From: Neopestalotiopsis rosae
Taxonomy: Eukaryota > Ascomycota > Sordariomycetes > Amphisphaeriales > Sporocadaceae
NCBI GenBank assembly: GCA_023078685.1
Contig: JALGAS010000005.1
Coordinates: 124,001 to 188,000, forward strand
Length of the DNA: 64,000 nt
Direction: 5' to 3'
Each line of letters starts with the position of its first letter. Position 1 is the first letter of the stretch. Made by a program: the position numbers and the translations under genes. Under the pieces are notes generated by a model. It did not search any database. It was not told the origin of the DNA and worked only from the letters and a program-made list of their open reading frames with translations. Positions 22,870 through 33,771 of this stretch are shown here, piece by piece.

Positions 22870-24363
22870 TTACACGACAGCGGCGGCATCCGACTTGTCA
22901 CCGTGGAGGACAGGGTTGATAGTCTCGTCAAACTCCATCTTGAAGTCGTCACCAAGCTCCTTGCGCAGAGCCTTCTGGACAGCCTCGAGGACGTTGGGGA
23001 AGACACCAAAGTTGGCAGGGTTCTGCTCATCGTTGTCGCCACCCTGGAAGACACCAGTGCGGACCAAGCAAGTGTTCCAGCCGTACATGTTACCACCGAC
23101 GATGTCGGAGGCGGGGTTGTCACCAACCATGTAGATGTTCTCGGGCAGTCTCTCCTCGCCGTGGATCTGCTCCATCCACGAGGCCATGACCTCGTCGGCG
23201 TACTTGTAGGTAGCCAACTCGGGCTTACCGTAGACGACACGCTCAAGGTCGGCACCGGTCAAGGCCTTGTACATGGCCTCAAGACCAATGCGGAAGGTAC
23301 CCTGGGACATACGGGGAGTCCAGTGCTCAGTAGGGCAGAGCATATCACCCTGGGAGAAGTAGATGGGAATTCTCTCGGCGACGGGGTCAGACGCCATGGT
23401 CGTGAGGCGACCGTTCTTGCTGCGCAGCAGATCGATGATGATCTGCATGTCGGTAGCGTAGTCGCGGGAGTCCGAGAAGACAAGGATGGCCTCAATGTTG
23501 ACCTTGGAGAAGTCGCGGGGCTTGGCCGAAGCACGCTCCCACGGGGAGAAGTGTCGGTAGGGGGCAATGGTCTCGTCCCATGCGACAATGTCGTTGGGGA
23601 CAACAATGTCCTTGAAGCCGTAAAGCTCAGCGACTTCACGGCACTTGAAACCCTCACCACCGACGACAAGGACGGTGCTGTAGTACTCAGCCAGCGCACT
23701 CATGGGAGTGTGAGACTGGATGAACTGCTCGGTCGAGACGGGGTTGCCCAGGATCTTGGACAGCTGCTCGCAACGAGCCTTCTCGGGCTTACCGGAGCCG
23801 TTGGTCAAGAAGATGTGAGGAATCTTGATACCAAGCTCGTTGTCACCGTTGAGGATCTCGAGAGCTCGCTTACCCTCGGGGATCAGACGGTCACCGTGGA
23901 CGAGCACACCGTCAATGTCAAAGGCAAAGGCCATGTCCTTGGCCTTCTTGACCTTGTCGGCCGAGAGATCCTGGATCTGCGATGCCAGGAGAGCACGAGT
24001 GGGCTGGATCGGGGGCATGCCAGGGCGGGTCGGTCTGCCGTCGTTGGGTCCATCAGGGTAGTGGACAGACGACAGGCGAGACTGTCTCTTGGATCTGGGA
24101 ATAGGGAGGGAAGCACCAAAGGAGTTACGCGAACCTCTTCGGTCCTTCATCGACGGCGAGACGCTCAGGTTGTGCATGTACTTGGCGGCCTCGGAGATGG
24201 AGGATCTCGTAGCGGGGACTTCGACGGGACCTTCGCCCGAGTCACCAGGAATGGGAATAGCCTCTCCAGCGGCAACGGAGGAGTGCTTCCTCATCCCCTC
24301 AGGCACCGTAGTAGGGCTGAGGGGAGTGTTGGCGAGATCAGCGTCGTCAATCTTGCCAGCCAT
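22870..24363 (-). CDS. HAD-superfamily hydrolase, CECR5/HDHD5 type
   Basis: HAD-like phosphatase of the CECR5 subfamily, 497 aa, single exon, with strong C-ending codon bias suggesting good expression. The catalytic motif I is FAFDIDGVLVHGD; then FLTNGSGKPEKARCEQLSK (motif II), SEQFIQSHTPM-like TEQFIQSHTPMSALAEY, GKPELATYKYADEVM (Lys motif) and YMVGDNPASDIVGGNMYGW (acidic motif). About 130 residues before the HAD core are Ser/Pro/Arg-rich and probably disordered. The start at 24363 (context CAAGATGG) is preferred; the frame stays open to an ATG at 24543, which would add 60 residues of unlikely composition. Yeast and animal relatives are mitochondrial or uncharacterised and the substrate is unknown. 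Confidence 0.92.
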   Translation of the reverse strand: MAGKIDDADLANTPLSPTTVPEGMRKHSSVAAGEAIPIPGDSGEGPVEVPATRSSISEAAKYMHNLSVSPSMKDRRGSRNSFGASLPIPRSKRQSRLSSVHYPDGPNDGRPTRPGMPPIQPTRALLASQIQDLSADKVKKAKDMAFAFDIDGVLVHGDRLIPEGKRALEILNGDNELGIKIPHIFLTNGSGKPEKARCEQLSKILGNPVSTEQFIQSHTPMSALAEYYSTVLVVGGEGFKCREVAELYGFKDIVVPNDIVAWDETIAPYRHFSPWERASAKPRDFSKVNIEAILVFSDSRDYATDMQIIIDLLRSKNGRLTTMASDPVAERIPIYFSQGDMLCPTEHWTPRMSQGTFRIGLEAMYKALTGADLERVVYGKPELATYKYADEVMASWMEQIHGEERLPENIYMVGDNPASDIVGGNMYGWNTCLVRTGVFQGGDNDEQNPANFGVFPNVLEAVQKALRKELGDDFKMEFDETINPVLHGDKSDAAAVV

Positions 24364-25717
24364 CTTGTCTAAAGTCTTTCTAAAGGGTTGGAGTTTTGAT
24401 ATCTGGTGAAAATGGAAGAGTTCGGAAGAAGGAAGCCAAAAACTGATGCTGCTAGATGGGACGAGAAGGGAAGAATGAGCATCGAAAAGATCAAGCATCA
24501 ACCACGTGGATGGGGTCCAAAGGCTATTTATGATGGCACTCAAGCTTCACCCTTTGCTTTATCCATAAGTTTCCCCTAAAAATCAATTTGATGTAGCCGA
24601 CGTAACCCATTCGCCAGCTATCCCAACCCACCGTGGCTTCAGATAAGAACGTCATTGCAAAGGACCCTGACCACGACGATGGCAAGACGCCGGCCGTGTG
24701 CCAAAGAGTAAAAAGAATGGGGCGCGCCAACGTGGTGAAACGTTCGTAGACTTGTATTTCCGTCGTGTACTGATTCAGTGACCCGATAAGTTATCTTACC
24801 GGCCTATAGTCTTGCACATAAAAGAGCCGCGTCCGTTCGGCGACGGTGGAATATTATGAAGGTTTGAGGTAAGGCCCGAAAAGAAGCCGTAAAAAACCCT
24901 TGAGAATGGAGCCTTGCTCCACCATTCCACCTCCGCCGACTGGGTCTACCTGGGCGGGCTGGCGCATGAGGATCCGTAGAACTGACATCATAGGTATCCG
25001 CAGAAGCACATAGAGCTTTCAGATCTCGCAAGCCGCGCAGTACGCCGGTGAGACTCTCACTGGTTGTCTGTTGGGGGGTTGGATAGTAAGAGATTGCAAC
25101 AGAGAAGGGATTAGAAAAATTTCGCAAGCTGACCTTGACCCTTTCCGGGACTCGTGCGTGGCGATCCTAAGGCATTGGGGAATTTGCCAGCATCAATAAG
25201 GTTTTTTCGCAACGATTCGTTAGGACTGGCCGAAGGAAGGGTTCCCGACTCGCTATAGGCTGCAGCTACAATAAGGTAGGTAAGGAATACATGCGGCAAA
25301 GGCGACATCCAGGAACAAGGCGCCGGTACTCCTAAGCAAACCACACCATCCAAGCCATCAGCCTTGACAGCTTGCCTTACCTTACCTTGCTGGTCTCGCG
25401 CTAGCTAGTCAGGGCTTACAGAAAGACTCCACTTCACATGAAGGGGTATTCGTATGAAAGAGCACGACTGCGTATAGTAGCCCCACTGGAGGGGTTGCCG
25501 CAGTTGCCAGCTAGGGAAAAAAAGAAGAGGGCGTCGAGAGAGCATAAGGTCGTCTCAGGACGGAGGAGCAAGAGATGATGAAAGGGCGAATCACACTGTT
25601 TGGCATGATGTAATAAAGCGCAAGTAGCCAGAGGGGACCTGGTGCTCCCCTTTTGAAGAGCTCATCGCCAGTCCCGAGAGCCAGAGAGAACATAACAGAT
25701 CATCTATCCATAGCTCT
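24364..25717. other. intergenic region, divergent promoters of HAD and AKR genes
   Basis: About 1.35 kb between divergent, probably well-expressed genes. It contains repeated CCTTACCTTACCTTG-like pyrimidine runs near 25375-25390. Open frames are short and unrecognisable. Confidence 0.5.
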
Positions 25718-26878
25718 ATGCAGTCATCAAGGACGTTTGTACGCTCCGTGATTCAACCTCTCCCAACGAGAAGAAAAACAGCAGCAACAACAGCAGTCCT
25801 CTGCCCCAATACAATCAGACGACACTTGAACCACCGTCAATTCTTTTCCACATCCCCCTCTACATACAACAAGATGCCCATTCAGCAGACTGGAACTGGT
25901 GCCAACACCGTCTTCACGCTCAGCAATGGCGTGAAGGTGCCTGGTGTTGGTTTTGGTACCTTTGCCAGCGAGGGCAGCGTCGGCGAGTCCTACAAGGCGG
26001 CCAAGTGCGCCCTCGAGGCTGGTTACAGACACCTTGACTGCGCCTGGTTTTACAAGAACGAGGGCGAGGTTGGTGAAGCTGTTCGCGATTTCCTCAAGGA
26101 GAACTCCAGCGTCAAGCGTGAAGACATTGTCATCTGCACAAAGGTGTGGAACCACCTGCACGAGCCCGAGGAGGTCAAGTGGTCCTTTGAGAACTCTCTC
26201 AAGAACTTTGGCCTCGACTACATCGACATGTTCCTGGTGCACTGGCCGATTGCCGCCGAGAAGGACGAGAACTACCAGCCTAAGATCGGGGCCGACGGAA
26301 AGTACGTCATCAAGAAGGATCTTACCGAGAACTTTGAGCCGACCTGGAGGGCCATGGAGGAGATTGCTCAGAGCGGCAAGGCGCGGGCCATTGGCGTGTC
26401 CAACTGGACCATCCCGGGCCTGAAGAAGCTTCTGAGTTTCGCCAAGGTGAAGCCGACCGTCAACCAAATCGAGATCCACCCATTCCTACCCAACTCCGAG
26501 CTTGTCGAGTTTTGCCAGCAGAACGACATTCTGCCATCCGCCTACTCCCCACTCGGATCGCAGGACCAGGTGCCGAACACCGGCGAAAAGGTCCGAACAA
26601 ACAAGACACTCAACGAGGTCGCCGACCGGAGCGGATACACACTGGCGCAGGTTCTGCTGGCTTGGGGCCTCCGCCGCGGCTACGCCGTGCTCCCCAAGAG
26701 CTCGACGCCGTCGCGCATTGTGAGCAACCTGGAGATTCCCGAGCTGTCCGACGCCGATTTCGAGGCTGTCAATGCAGTGGCCAAGGGCCGCCACACCCGC
26801 TTCGTCAACATGAAGGACACTTTTGGCTACAACGTGTGGCCGGAGGAGTCGGTCGAAGCTGGTACCGCTGTTGCATAA
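25718..26878 (+). CDS. aldo-keto reductase (glycerol dehydrogenase-like), two possible starts
   Basis: NADPH-dependent aldo-keto reductase, single exon, related to fungal glycerol/glyceraldehyde reductases. The catalytic tetrad is visible: Asp and Tyr in LDCAWFYKNEGEVGEA, Lys in ICTKVWNH and His in MFLVHWPIA. Cofactor-binding elements are AIGVSNW, NQIEIHPF, SAYSPLGS and LPKSSTPSRIVSN. The core begins at MPIQQTG (ATG at 25874, context CAAGATGCC) and gives 334 aa, the normal AKR length. The same frame continues upstream to an ATG at 25718, adding 52 residues rich in Arg, Ser, Thr and Gln with no acidic residue, ending in a FFSTSPSTYNK segment that looks like a mitochondrial presequence with a processing site. 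Either form, or both by leaky scanning, is plausible. Confidence 0.93.
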   Translation: MQSSRTFVRSVIQPLPTRRKTAATTAVLCPNTIRRHLNHRQFFSTSPSTYNKMPIQQTGTGANTVFTLSNGVKVPGVGFGTFASEGSVGESYKAAKCALEAGYRHLDCAWFYKNEGEVGEAVRDFLKENSSVKREDIVICTKVWNHLHEPEEVKWSFENSLKNFGLDYIDMFLVHWPIAAEKDENYQPKIGADGKYVIKKDLTENFEPTWRAMEEIAQSGKARAIGVSNWTIPGLKKLLSFAKVKPTVNQIEIHPFLPNSELVEFCQQNDILPSAYSPLGSQDQVPNTGEKVRTNKTLNEVADRSGYTLAQVLLAWGLRRGYAVLPKSSTPSRIVSNLEIPELSDADFEAVNAVAKGRHTRFVNMKDTFGYNVWPEESVEAGTAVA

Positions 26879-29800
26879 GCTCGCAATCTGCGACCCCTCA
26901 TTGAAACAACCCCGCGGCGAGCTCAAGCTCCAAGCTTGAGTAAAAGGGGAAAAAATTACTAGCAGTAGTACGTAGTTTGGAGGGGTAAAAAAAATGACGC
27001 AAGTTGGTTGAGCAAGCGATACCCACATAGAATCGAAATGATTAAGCCAAATTATGTTTTGTTCAATTCTCTTTTTAAGTATTGTGAATGACCAACCGTT
27101 CAGAAGAATGAGCGCACTCGCTGACGTAGAGACTGTCGCGTTTGTGTTGGTATCCTCTCTCTGTAGCAAACATTGACGATAAAAAGCTTGTACGTCAGAG
27201 CTCAATTGTCACGCTGCTAATACCAAATTAGGTACAAGTACCTCGTAGTTTGGCATCTTGCTCCGATGTGCTTGACTTGCCCCAGCCCGAAAATGGTAAG
27301 GGAGGGAATCTGATATCTGATTGACTTCATGAACGCCTTTTAGGATTATAGAGTATGAATCAGGGCATTGCTCATTGATGTACCGTAGAGGCTCAAACGA
27401 ATCATTCAGAAATCCTCAGCATGCGCGTGCTAATGGACTTGCCGACCTTCATCAAGACATACAGAAAAAGAGCTGCATTGCGTACACACGCTCCCCATTC
27501 TAACAAAGTCCTCATCATAAGACCATGTGTATGCGCAGCCTCGAATCATTTACAAGGGGCATTAATCGTTGCAGTTCATGTGTTACGTGTTGAAGAACGG
27601 GAATAAAAAGAAATACAGGTGTGGTCAAGAAATGAGACGGTAGTAAAAGCTCTCATGAATCATGCAGCACTCTTTGCTTGAGAGGATCCCAATTCGATGC
27701 TGCATACATCAGTCACGGGACAAATAGTCTGGCTTGGAGATCATCCCAGCGGCGGCTCGTTCAAGAATCATGCATGCCACCGAAGTAGCAGCAAGGAATA
27801 AATAGTTTGGAAGGTCAGGTAGCGATGCAGGTAGAAATAAGGCACACCATCCCAGGTTACTGACGATCCCTTTTTGTTGATCGCTCTGCTGCCCGTTATG
27901 TGCTGGCCCTTTACGTACAGACGTCTATTTGAACGTCTTGTCATGCAGTGCAGCGGATCTTGCGCAAGAATTTTGACAGGCCGAGTTTTTCTCGCACCAG
28001 CGCCTCCTTCTCGGCAATGTAGGTATGCATTTGGTGCGGAACCTGCAGCCTTGTAAGAATGCACAGGCAGACAGTATGGCGCGTAAATCTGACACGTTCT
28101 ACACCCCAATCGCAACGCCTATGCATGACGGGCACTAAGAAAACAGAGGAGATCAAGAATATTGGAGAAATACACACACCTGTGTGATAGAGTATATACC
28201 TGTATCACGCGATTATGATCAAATCGGGTGGGCATATCGGTGATCAGAATAGTGGCGCACGTCGATGATGGTACGGATTGTCCTCTAATTGGCATATGAC
28301 GGCAATAGTGTAGAATATGTCCGCGTAGATTGCTTTGAATGCTGTGATCGCCAGGAACACAAGAGCATTTCCACCGGCAGGGATGGCAGAAGAGAAGAGG
28401 AAAAATGAGGGAGAAAATAAGGGTCTTGTCGCCGTTGAATTTGTCTCTGACGACTACGCAAGCATCAGCTCCTGGCAGTTTCGGAATTTATCGACACAGC
28501 AGGCAAGGCACGACGGTATGGATGAATGGACTTCCCAGCAGCAACCCGGGATGCCAACATGTATCCGTTCGTGTTTTATAGCGGGCCGGCGGGACCTATT
28601 GGTTCGTAAAAGCCGTCGTAGTCTCGTAGATAGATTTCGTCAGAGTACGTTCGTCGGGCCGAAATTTGGATGTGCGCACACAGCCTCCGAACCAAGCATC
28701 AATATGACAATAAATGACGACGAAAAGAGTCGCATCGCTCTTTCATATTCGGCAAATGTACTGCAGCCGTTGGACCATATGACAACACCATTTTCGGATG
28801 CTGAGGATGCTTTTGGGCCCCGCACCACTCTTGAGGGAAAAGATTGAGCTGGGAAGCGTTGACAAGAGGTGGACCAGCGTCGTCGATCGATGTATGTTGG
28901 AGGGGGCCTCTATATATATCGATTCACTGAGTGGGTCATAAAGAGAGGGGAAACTTTGCGCGGTGAGGCTTTCGCATGTCTGTGTGCCGTACGGTCTTTA
29001 GCATTGTCTGCCCGTAAAGTTGTTTGTTGTTGGTCTTGGGTATGAAATTGCTCATGGGTGGTTAATTGCACATGTATGCCGTACATGCGTTGTTTGTGAC
29101 CCGGAAAGAGTCGGCCAAAGTCAGGTCATGACCGATGGTGAGCATCTTTAGCTGTCTGTTGAACAATGCTAGAGAAGAAGAGAAGAGGGGGCAGGCGACG
29201 CTTGCGTGTGCATGAGATGATGCGGCTGAGAACGGTCAAATAAGTTTGTCCTGCAGTCAATAATATCAAATGACCATTGAGAGGCCATCTGCTGATAGCA
29301 TCCCGAGACTCTCTAAAACTCATCAGCGTCGGGCTGATAGTAGTATGTCGGCTCCGGTTTAGCTGGCTTATTAGAGTCTTAGCCGTCCCCTAGAGGCAGT
29401 CGGTGGTAAGCCGATAGGCTGAGGCGGCTCAATAGCTCCGGCTCAAACTGCATTTTTGGGACTGTATTTTGGCGACCAAGCCCACAAGTTGAAGTTGACA
29501 TTCAAAGCACAGTCGCATCCCCTGGAGCACACACGGCCAGCCATCAGCCCATCAGCCAGCGAGCGCGCGCCCTTTGGAACCTTTTGGCGTATGATCGCGG
29601 AGTGATAGTATGTACTAACATGCATGCAATGGAACATTGACATGATATGTACCTATTTTCGCTGCAGGGACCCTGCCTCTTGCGTCCGAACGAGTAGCAG
29701 GGTGGCCGCGTCGCCCGCCAATCATTGCTCAGATAATCCTCCTTCCGTCGTGCCGACTTCCTCAAACGGTCCTCACCTTACCTATCCCCAAATGAGTTCG

Positions 29801-30546
29801 TCGTCGACGACGACAAAGTTATTATTGGCAACGACAAGACATTGCGATAGCCTGTTAGTTATGTGCCGGTTCAGGATTGCTCAATAATCGTCTAATGATG
29901 GCGACATTTTCAGCTGGATCTAGATTGATTACTACCGCCTGAATACATTTGGACGCGGGAACTATCAATACTGGCGCGACGAAAGAACGACGCTATGCAT
30001 AATTCAATACTTTGGTGCTATTTTCAGTCTTATTATTGCCTGCATATCGCTTCTATCTTGTTCCTACCTAGTCTTTGGTTTCTCTGGTGCTCCTTCTCAC
30101 AACTCTGGTCCTGCGCATTTCTCCCTCGCGCGCGCGCTCTTTCTCTCTCTATGTTTTAATCTCTTTGCCCCTTCTGCTCTGTTTACATCCCTTGCTGTTT
30201 CAGAAACCGCTTCCAAGGTCAAGTCGTGAAATTCCACGTGGGAAACGTGGCACGGTGTGAGTGAGATTGCTGTGGTCTGCCCAACGCATGGTCGTCTGAG
30301 GCCACCTTCTGCCCGTTACTGATTCCCTCCCACCTCAGCGCCTGGCGGGATCACAAATCCGGTATAAACTCATCAAAGCTCGGGCTGTCACTGGCTGGTT
30401 CTGACGGAGTGGAACTTGGTAGGTGGGCACTGTCAGCCAGCCCATTGCTGATATAGTTGCATTAGTGCCAATATTCCACATTTATTTTTTTTCTTCCTTG
30501 GTGCCAGGTCCCGTCCGTTTCCCCTCAGTGGGTGTCGTGTGAATCA
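26879..30546. other. sparse intergenic region upstream of the Cys-knuckle gene
   Basis: About 3.7 kb. A plus-strand open frame at 28335-28847 (170 codons) and overlapping minus-strand open stretches at 27940-28055 and 28220-28450 have protein-like patches but no domain I recognise, and they conflict with one another. The last 600 bases become rich in CT runs, including GCGCGCGCGCTCTTTC near 30130, as in long fungal 5' leaders. A TATATATAT run lies near 28912. No supported gene. Confidence 0.4.
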
Positions 30547-31389
30547 ATGTCTACTTCTTGCTGGAGCAATGATTCCACCGGACCACCTGGACGGCCGTAC
30601 CTATCTTCTGCCACATCGCTTTCCATGTCCAGCGTCTCCAACGTTGTCGAGTCTGTATCTACCGTATGGACCGGCAGTGGTGGTAGTAGTATGTACGGAG
30701 ACTAAAATACCACATAACCTATGAATGGTAGGCACATGCTTGTTTTGCTCGCTTGCTAGCGTTAATGTACCCATATTGGTGGGTTGCGTGTCGTTTCCCA
30801 TAATCCTTACTGTGAACAATTCCTTCTTGTCTCTTGTGTCCCCCCTCCCCGCTGTATGTAGGTAGGCCGGTTGTGGCATGAGGGGTCCTCCATCAGTCGC
30901 TAGCTGTCGACCTTTTTTATGATCATCGTGAGCCCTTGACCTTTGCCCGCTCTGACCCTACGGATCTCTCTCTCTCTCTTTCTCAAACAACGCCTTTCTT
31001 CCTCTCTCCATACTACTCGCTCGCTCTCTGAATCGGCTCTACCGGACCTCTCTTTCCCCATCCTCCTCTTTTTTGCTCCTAGGACATTGTCTATAGGAGA
31101 GTTCAGGTACATTTTTTGCACTACTTGGACTAGTCTGACTGGCAGTTATTGTTGTTTTGCTTGACGCATAGCTAGCAACTACACAGCAGACTCATACGCA
31201 ACATCGCAAAAGACTCCGCAAACTTCTCTCTCCTCACCATCAAACATGCAGTTCCGTATTTCCATCCGCTCGCTCGTCAGCATGCACTCGCACAAGTGCG
31301 GCATCTGTGGCACCGAGTACTCCTCCGGCAGCTGCTGGTACTGCCATCCTCAACACAAGCCAACGCCTCCCAGCGCAGGAGACGTGTAA
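30547..31389 (+). CDS. small Ser-rich protein with C-terminal CxxC-x8-CxxC knuckle
   Basis: Two exons, 30547..30688 and 31172..31389, joined by a 483-nt intron (GTATGT donor, CGCATAG acceptor preceded by GCTTGAC) give exactly 120 codons (119 aa plus stop). Residues 1-70 are Ser/Thr/Gly-rich (SLSMSSVSNVVESVSTVW, TGSGGSST). The rest begins NMQFRISIRSLVSMHSH and carries KCGICGTEY, then SSGSCWYCHP. The four cysteines form a CxxC-x8-CxxC pair, as in small zinc ribbons. About 79% of the third codon positions in the last 47 codons are G or C, against AT-rich flanks, so I consider it coding. The intron is unusually long for this genome and contains a (TC)n tract. I do not recognise the family; binding of zinc is inference. 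If exon 1 is wrong, the 47-residue form starting at 31246 is the fallback. Confidence 0.65.
30965..30984 (+). repeat. TC-rich tract in the intron
   Basis: Alternating TC run of about 20 bases inside the proposed 483-nt intron of the Cys-knuckle gene. Confidence 0.8.
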
Positions 31390-33771
31390 AGAAGAAGAAC
31401 GCAGGAGCATCTTCTCAACTCTCGCTAAGAAAAAGAAAAATCACATTATTTATGCATCTACTCCGAGCAACTTACGATTCATAATGTATACTTGACTGCT
31501 CTTTCTGCAGCTGTCTATTTGGGTTGGATCTTTATTTTCCCCGGATACCGAAATTGTTACCACAATCTATCTTCCTCATCACACTCTTTCGCAACACCCG
31601 CGCTGGCTCCATTTGGGGGTTCATGCCAACCAAAGGACGCTTAGGCTTGGCATACGAGAGCTCATGTTTTACATGAGAAGACATTGGACAAGAATCTGAT
31701 CAGGTCTCGCCAACAACAAACATCGAAGAAGCCAAGTCCGTCTACCAGGTCGTACTTTTTGTGTTTGGCATCGGATCTGCGATCGGACAGAAACACCAAA
31801 CAAAAACACCAGCGCGTATTCTTGCTTATCACACACTCGGTCTCTATCCTACAATCTGGGTTCACCGGCGTCGCGTTATGGCTGCGCCGTCGTACACCCG
31901 CAGCCCAAACTTTCGTTTAAAAACAATCAAAATCACACCGAGATGATCATTTCACACAACTACAAACGAATTCTGCTCAGAACACCCTGCCGCTCATAGG
32001 CTCGGTGGGTTCTTGGTTCTGGCAGAAAATCTTTCAGAAAAATTCTACGCGCTACCAGCAGCAACTCTTTGCACGCAGAAACTGCTGCCTTTTCACATTG
32101 GAGTGACTGATCTCTCCCACTCAAATTGATGACGGAAACTTGGGACTGGGGAAAGGGGAAATCCCAGAGGATGGGCTATAATACCTCTGCTTTTATGATT
32201 GGGAAAACAGGAGTATCGGCGCTATGTCGGGAATATGGGGGAACTCAAAACGGGATCTGAGAAAATCACTCTTTATAGGATTTTCACTGGGACATGATAT
32301 TTTTATCTTCTGCTTCGATTTCTGCAAGTATTCTTTTTTTCAGCTCTTCTAGCTATCCGATCCGGGGAAGGCATAATGGATGCTCTCCTCGATGGCTCGG
32401 AAAGTCCGCGATTGCCCTAGGATCAAAGGTAGTCTTATGTTTGATATTTTGTCTACATATCAGCTTGGTTGTTACTTGAAGACTTGCTTCTCGACTGCCC
32501 CAATGATTACACGAGAGAGTGTGCATGAACTCGTCGTTGAATTCCGGAAAGTTACCATAATCATTATTAATAGAATCGCATCTTGAAGGCTATAACAGTC
32601 CAACGGAGGCAAGCTGACTATTGGGGTCATGTGCCCGTTATATACAAGTCTCGAGTATATCGCGTGGAGAAAGACGAACTTCATATACATATTCGGCATA
32701 GCTACATATTTGACTGTCGCGGCCGGAACTTTCTTCAAGTCACAGGCCCAAGTGGCCGATCCATCTGGGAAGTGTGCTACGCACCTCTCACCTTCCGAAC
32801 TGTCGAAAATTCGCAACAGGGAATAAGTTGGCACGGTGCATATCATAACAGCAGAATCGAGTCTCTTTTCCAAGTGTTTTTGGCATTAATTTGGAGTGAG
32901 TGGCAATGCTAATCGCCGATGTACTACATACTCCTTATTTTTGTTCTCGATCCGCAAGCATTCACTGCTGTATTCGCACTATTTGTGACACGCCATTATG
33001 TACGGCGCAATCCGATATCAGTTTCACCAACCATCAAAAGTCCCAACTTTTGACTTCTCCATCGGCTCATTTCCATTGAACAAAGCGACATCAGCGGTCC
33101 GCAAGACGTGCCTTGTACGTTTCTCGTACGCTACGGTCCATAGCCGATAGCTAATATTGCCGCTCTGATACCTGAATTCGAGGTTGAAACTTGGGTTGCA
33201 GCTGACATTTGCCGTCCTATTAGGACAAACGACGCACGTGTCTGGGCATGCTTGAAAGTCGTGGGAGAGCCCTTTCTTATCCAAGCCGAAATGATCCCAC
33301 TGACCCTACCCAGAATCAAACCGCGACCAATGCCATGTCGCTTACTTGAAGCGATTGCGCCGGTGCCGTTCAGGCGCTCAAACTTGTTAACTCCCCAGTC
33401 TTACATTGAGAGTCACTAGTATGAAGCATGACACAAAACTTGTATTCGGAAGCTTCCAATCATAAGTTTTTGCGCAGCTGATGTTGAGGCGGTGAACCAG
33501 ATGATGTGACTTTGGCTGCTGAACTATGCAGCGTTTTCAATTCGGTATGAATGCGCACCATACAATAAAGGTCGCTGTGGTGTAGAGAGTTTGTTGCTGC
33601 CATGACAAACCAGCTAAAAACATCTTCCTTGGATCGTACCCGAAATATAACAAGGTGTATCCAATTGTATCCACAAAGCGAAAAATGCTACGTTGCGCAA
33701 GTCAGCATTCATCCTCACATTCGAGCACGCTGTAGCAATTCCATTCCTAAAATGCTAGACATAGAGCGGAC
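31390..33771. other. AT-rich intergenic region
   Basis: About 2.4 kb between two converging genes, so mostly 3' sequence. Open frames at 32472-32873 (-) and 32583-32912 (+) overlap and show no domain. A plus-strand stretch near 33150-33415 is open without an ATG and unrecognisable. Nothing supported. Confidence 0.45.

Noticed and set aside
22858..24372. 504-codon plus-strand open frame opposite the HAD hydrolase
   Set aside because: Antisense shadow caused by strong third-position C bias. The minus strand carries all HAD motifs.
26486..27205. Long minus-strand open frame across the end of the aldo-keto reductase
   Set aside because: It is the antisense shadow of a C-rich coding region and its content has no family match.
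27940..28450. Minus-strand patches that read like protein (for example FLAITAFKAIYADIFY near 28300 and a charged helix-like end near 27960)
   Set aside because: No splice combination joins the two patches in frame, no start codon was found, and no family was recognised.
28335..28847. Plus-strand open frame of 170 codons
   Set aside because: No domain, poor codon bias, no promoter or intron signals, and it overlaps minus-strand open stretches that look just as plausible.
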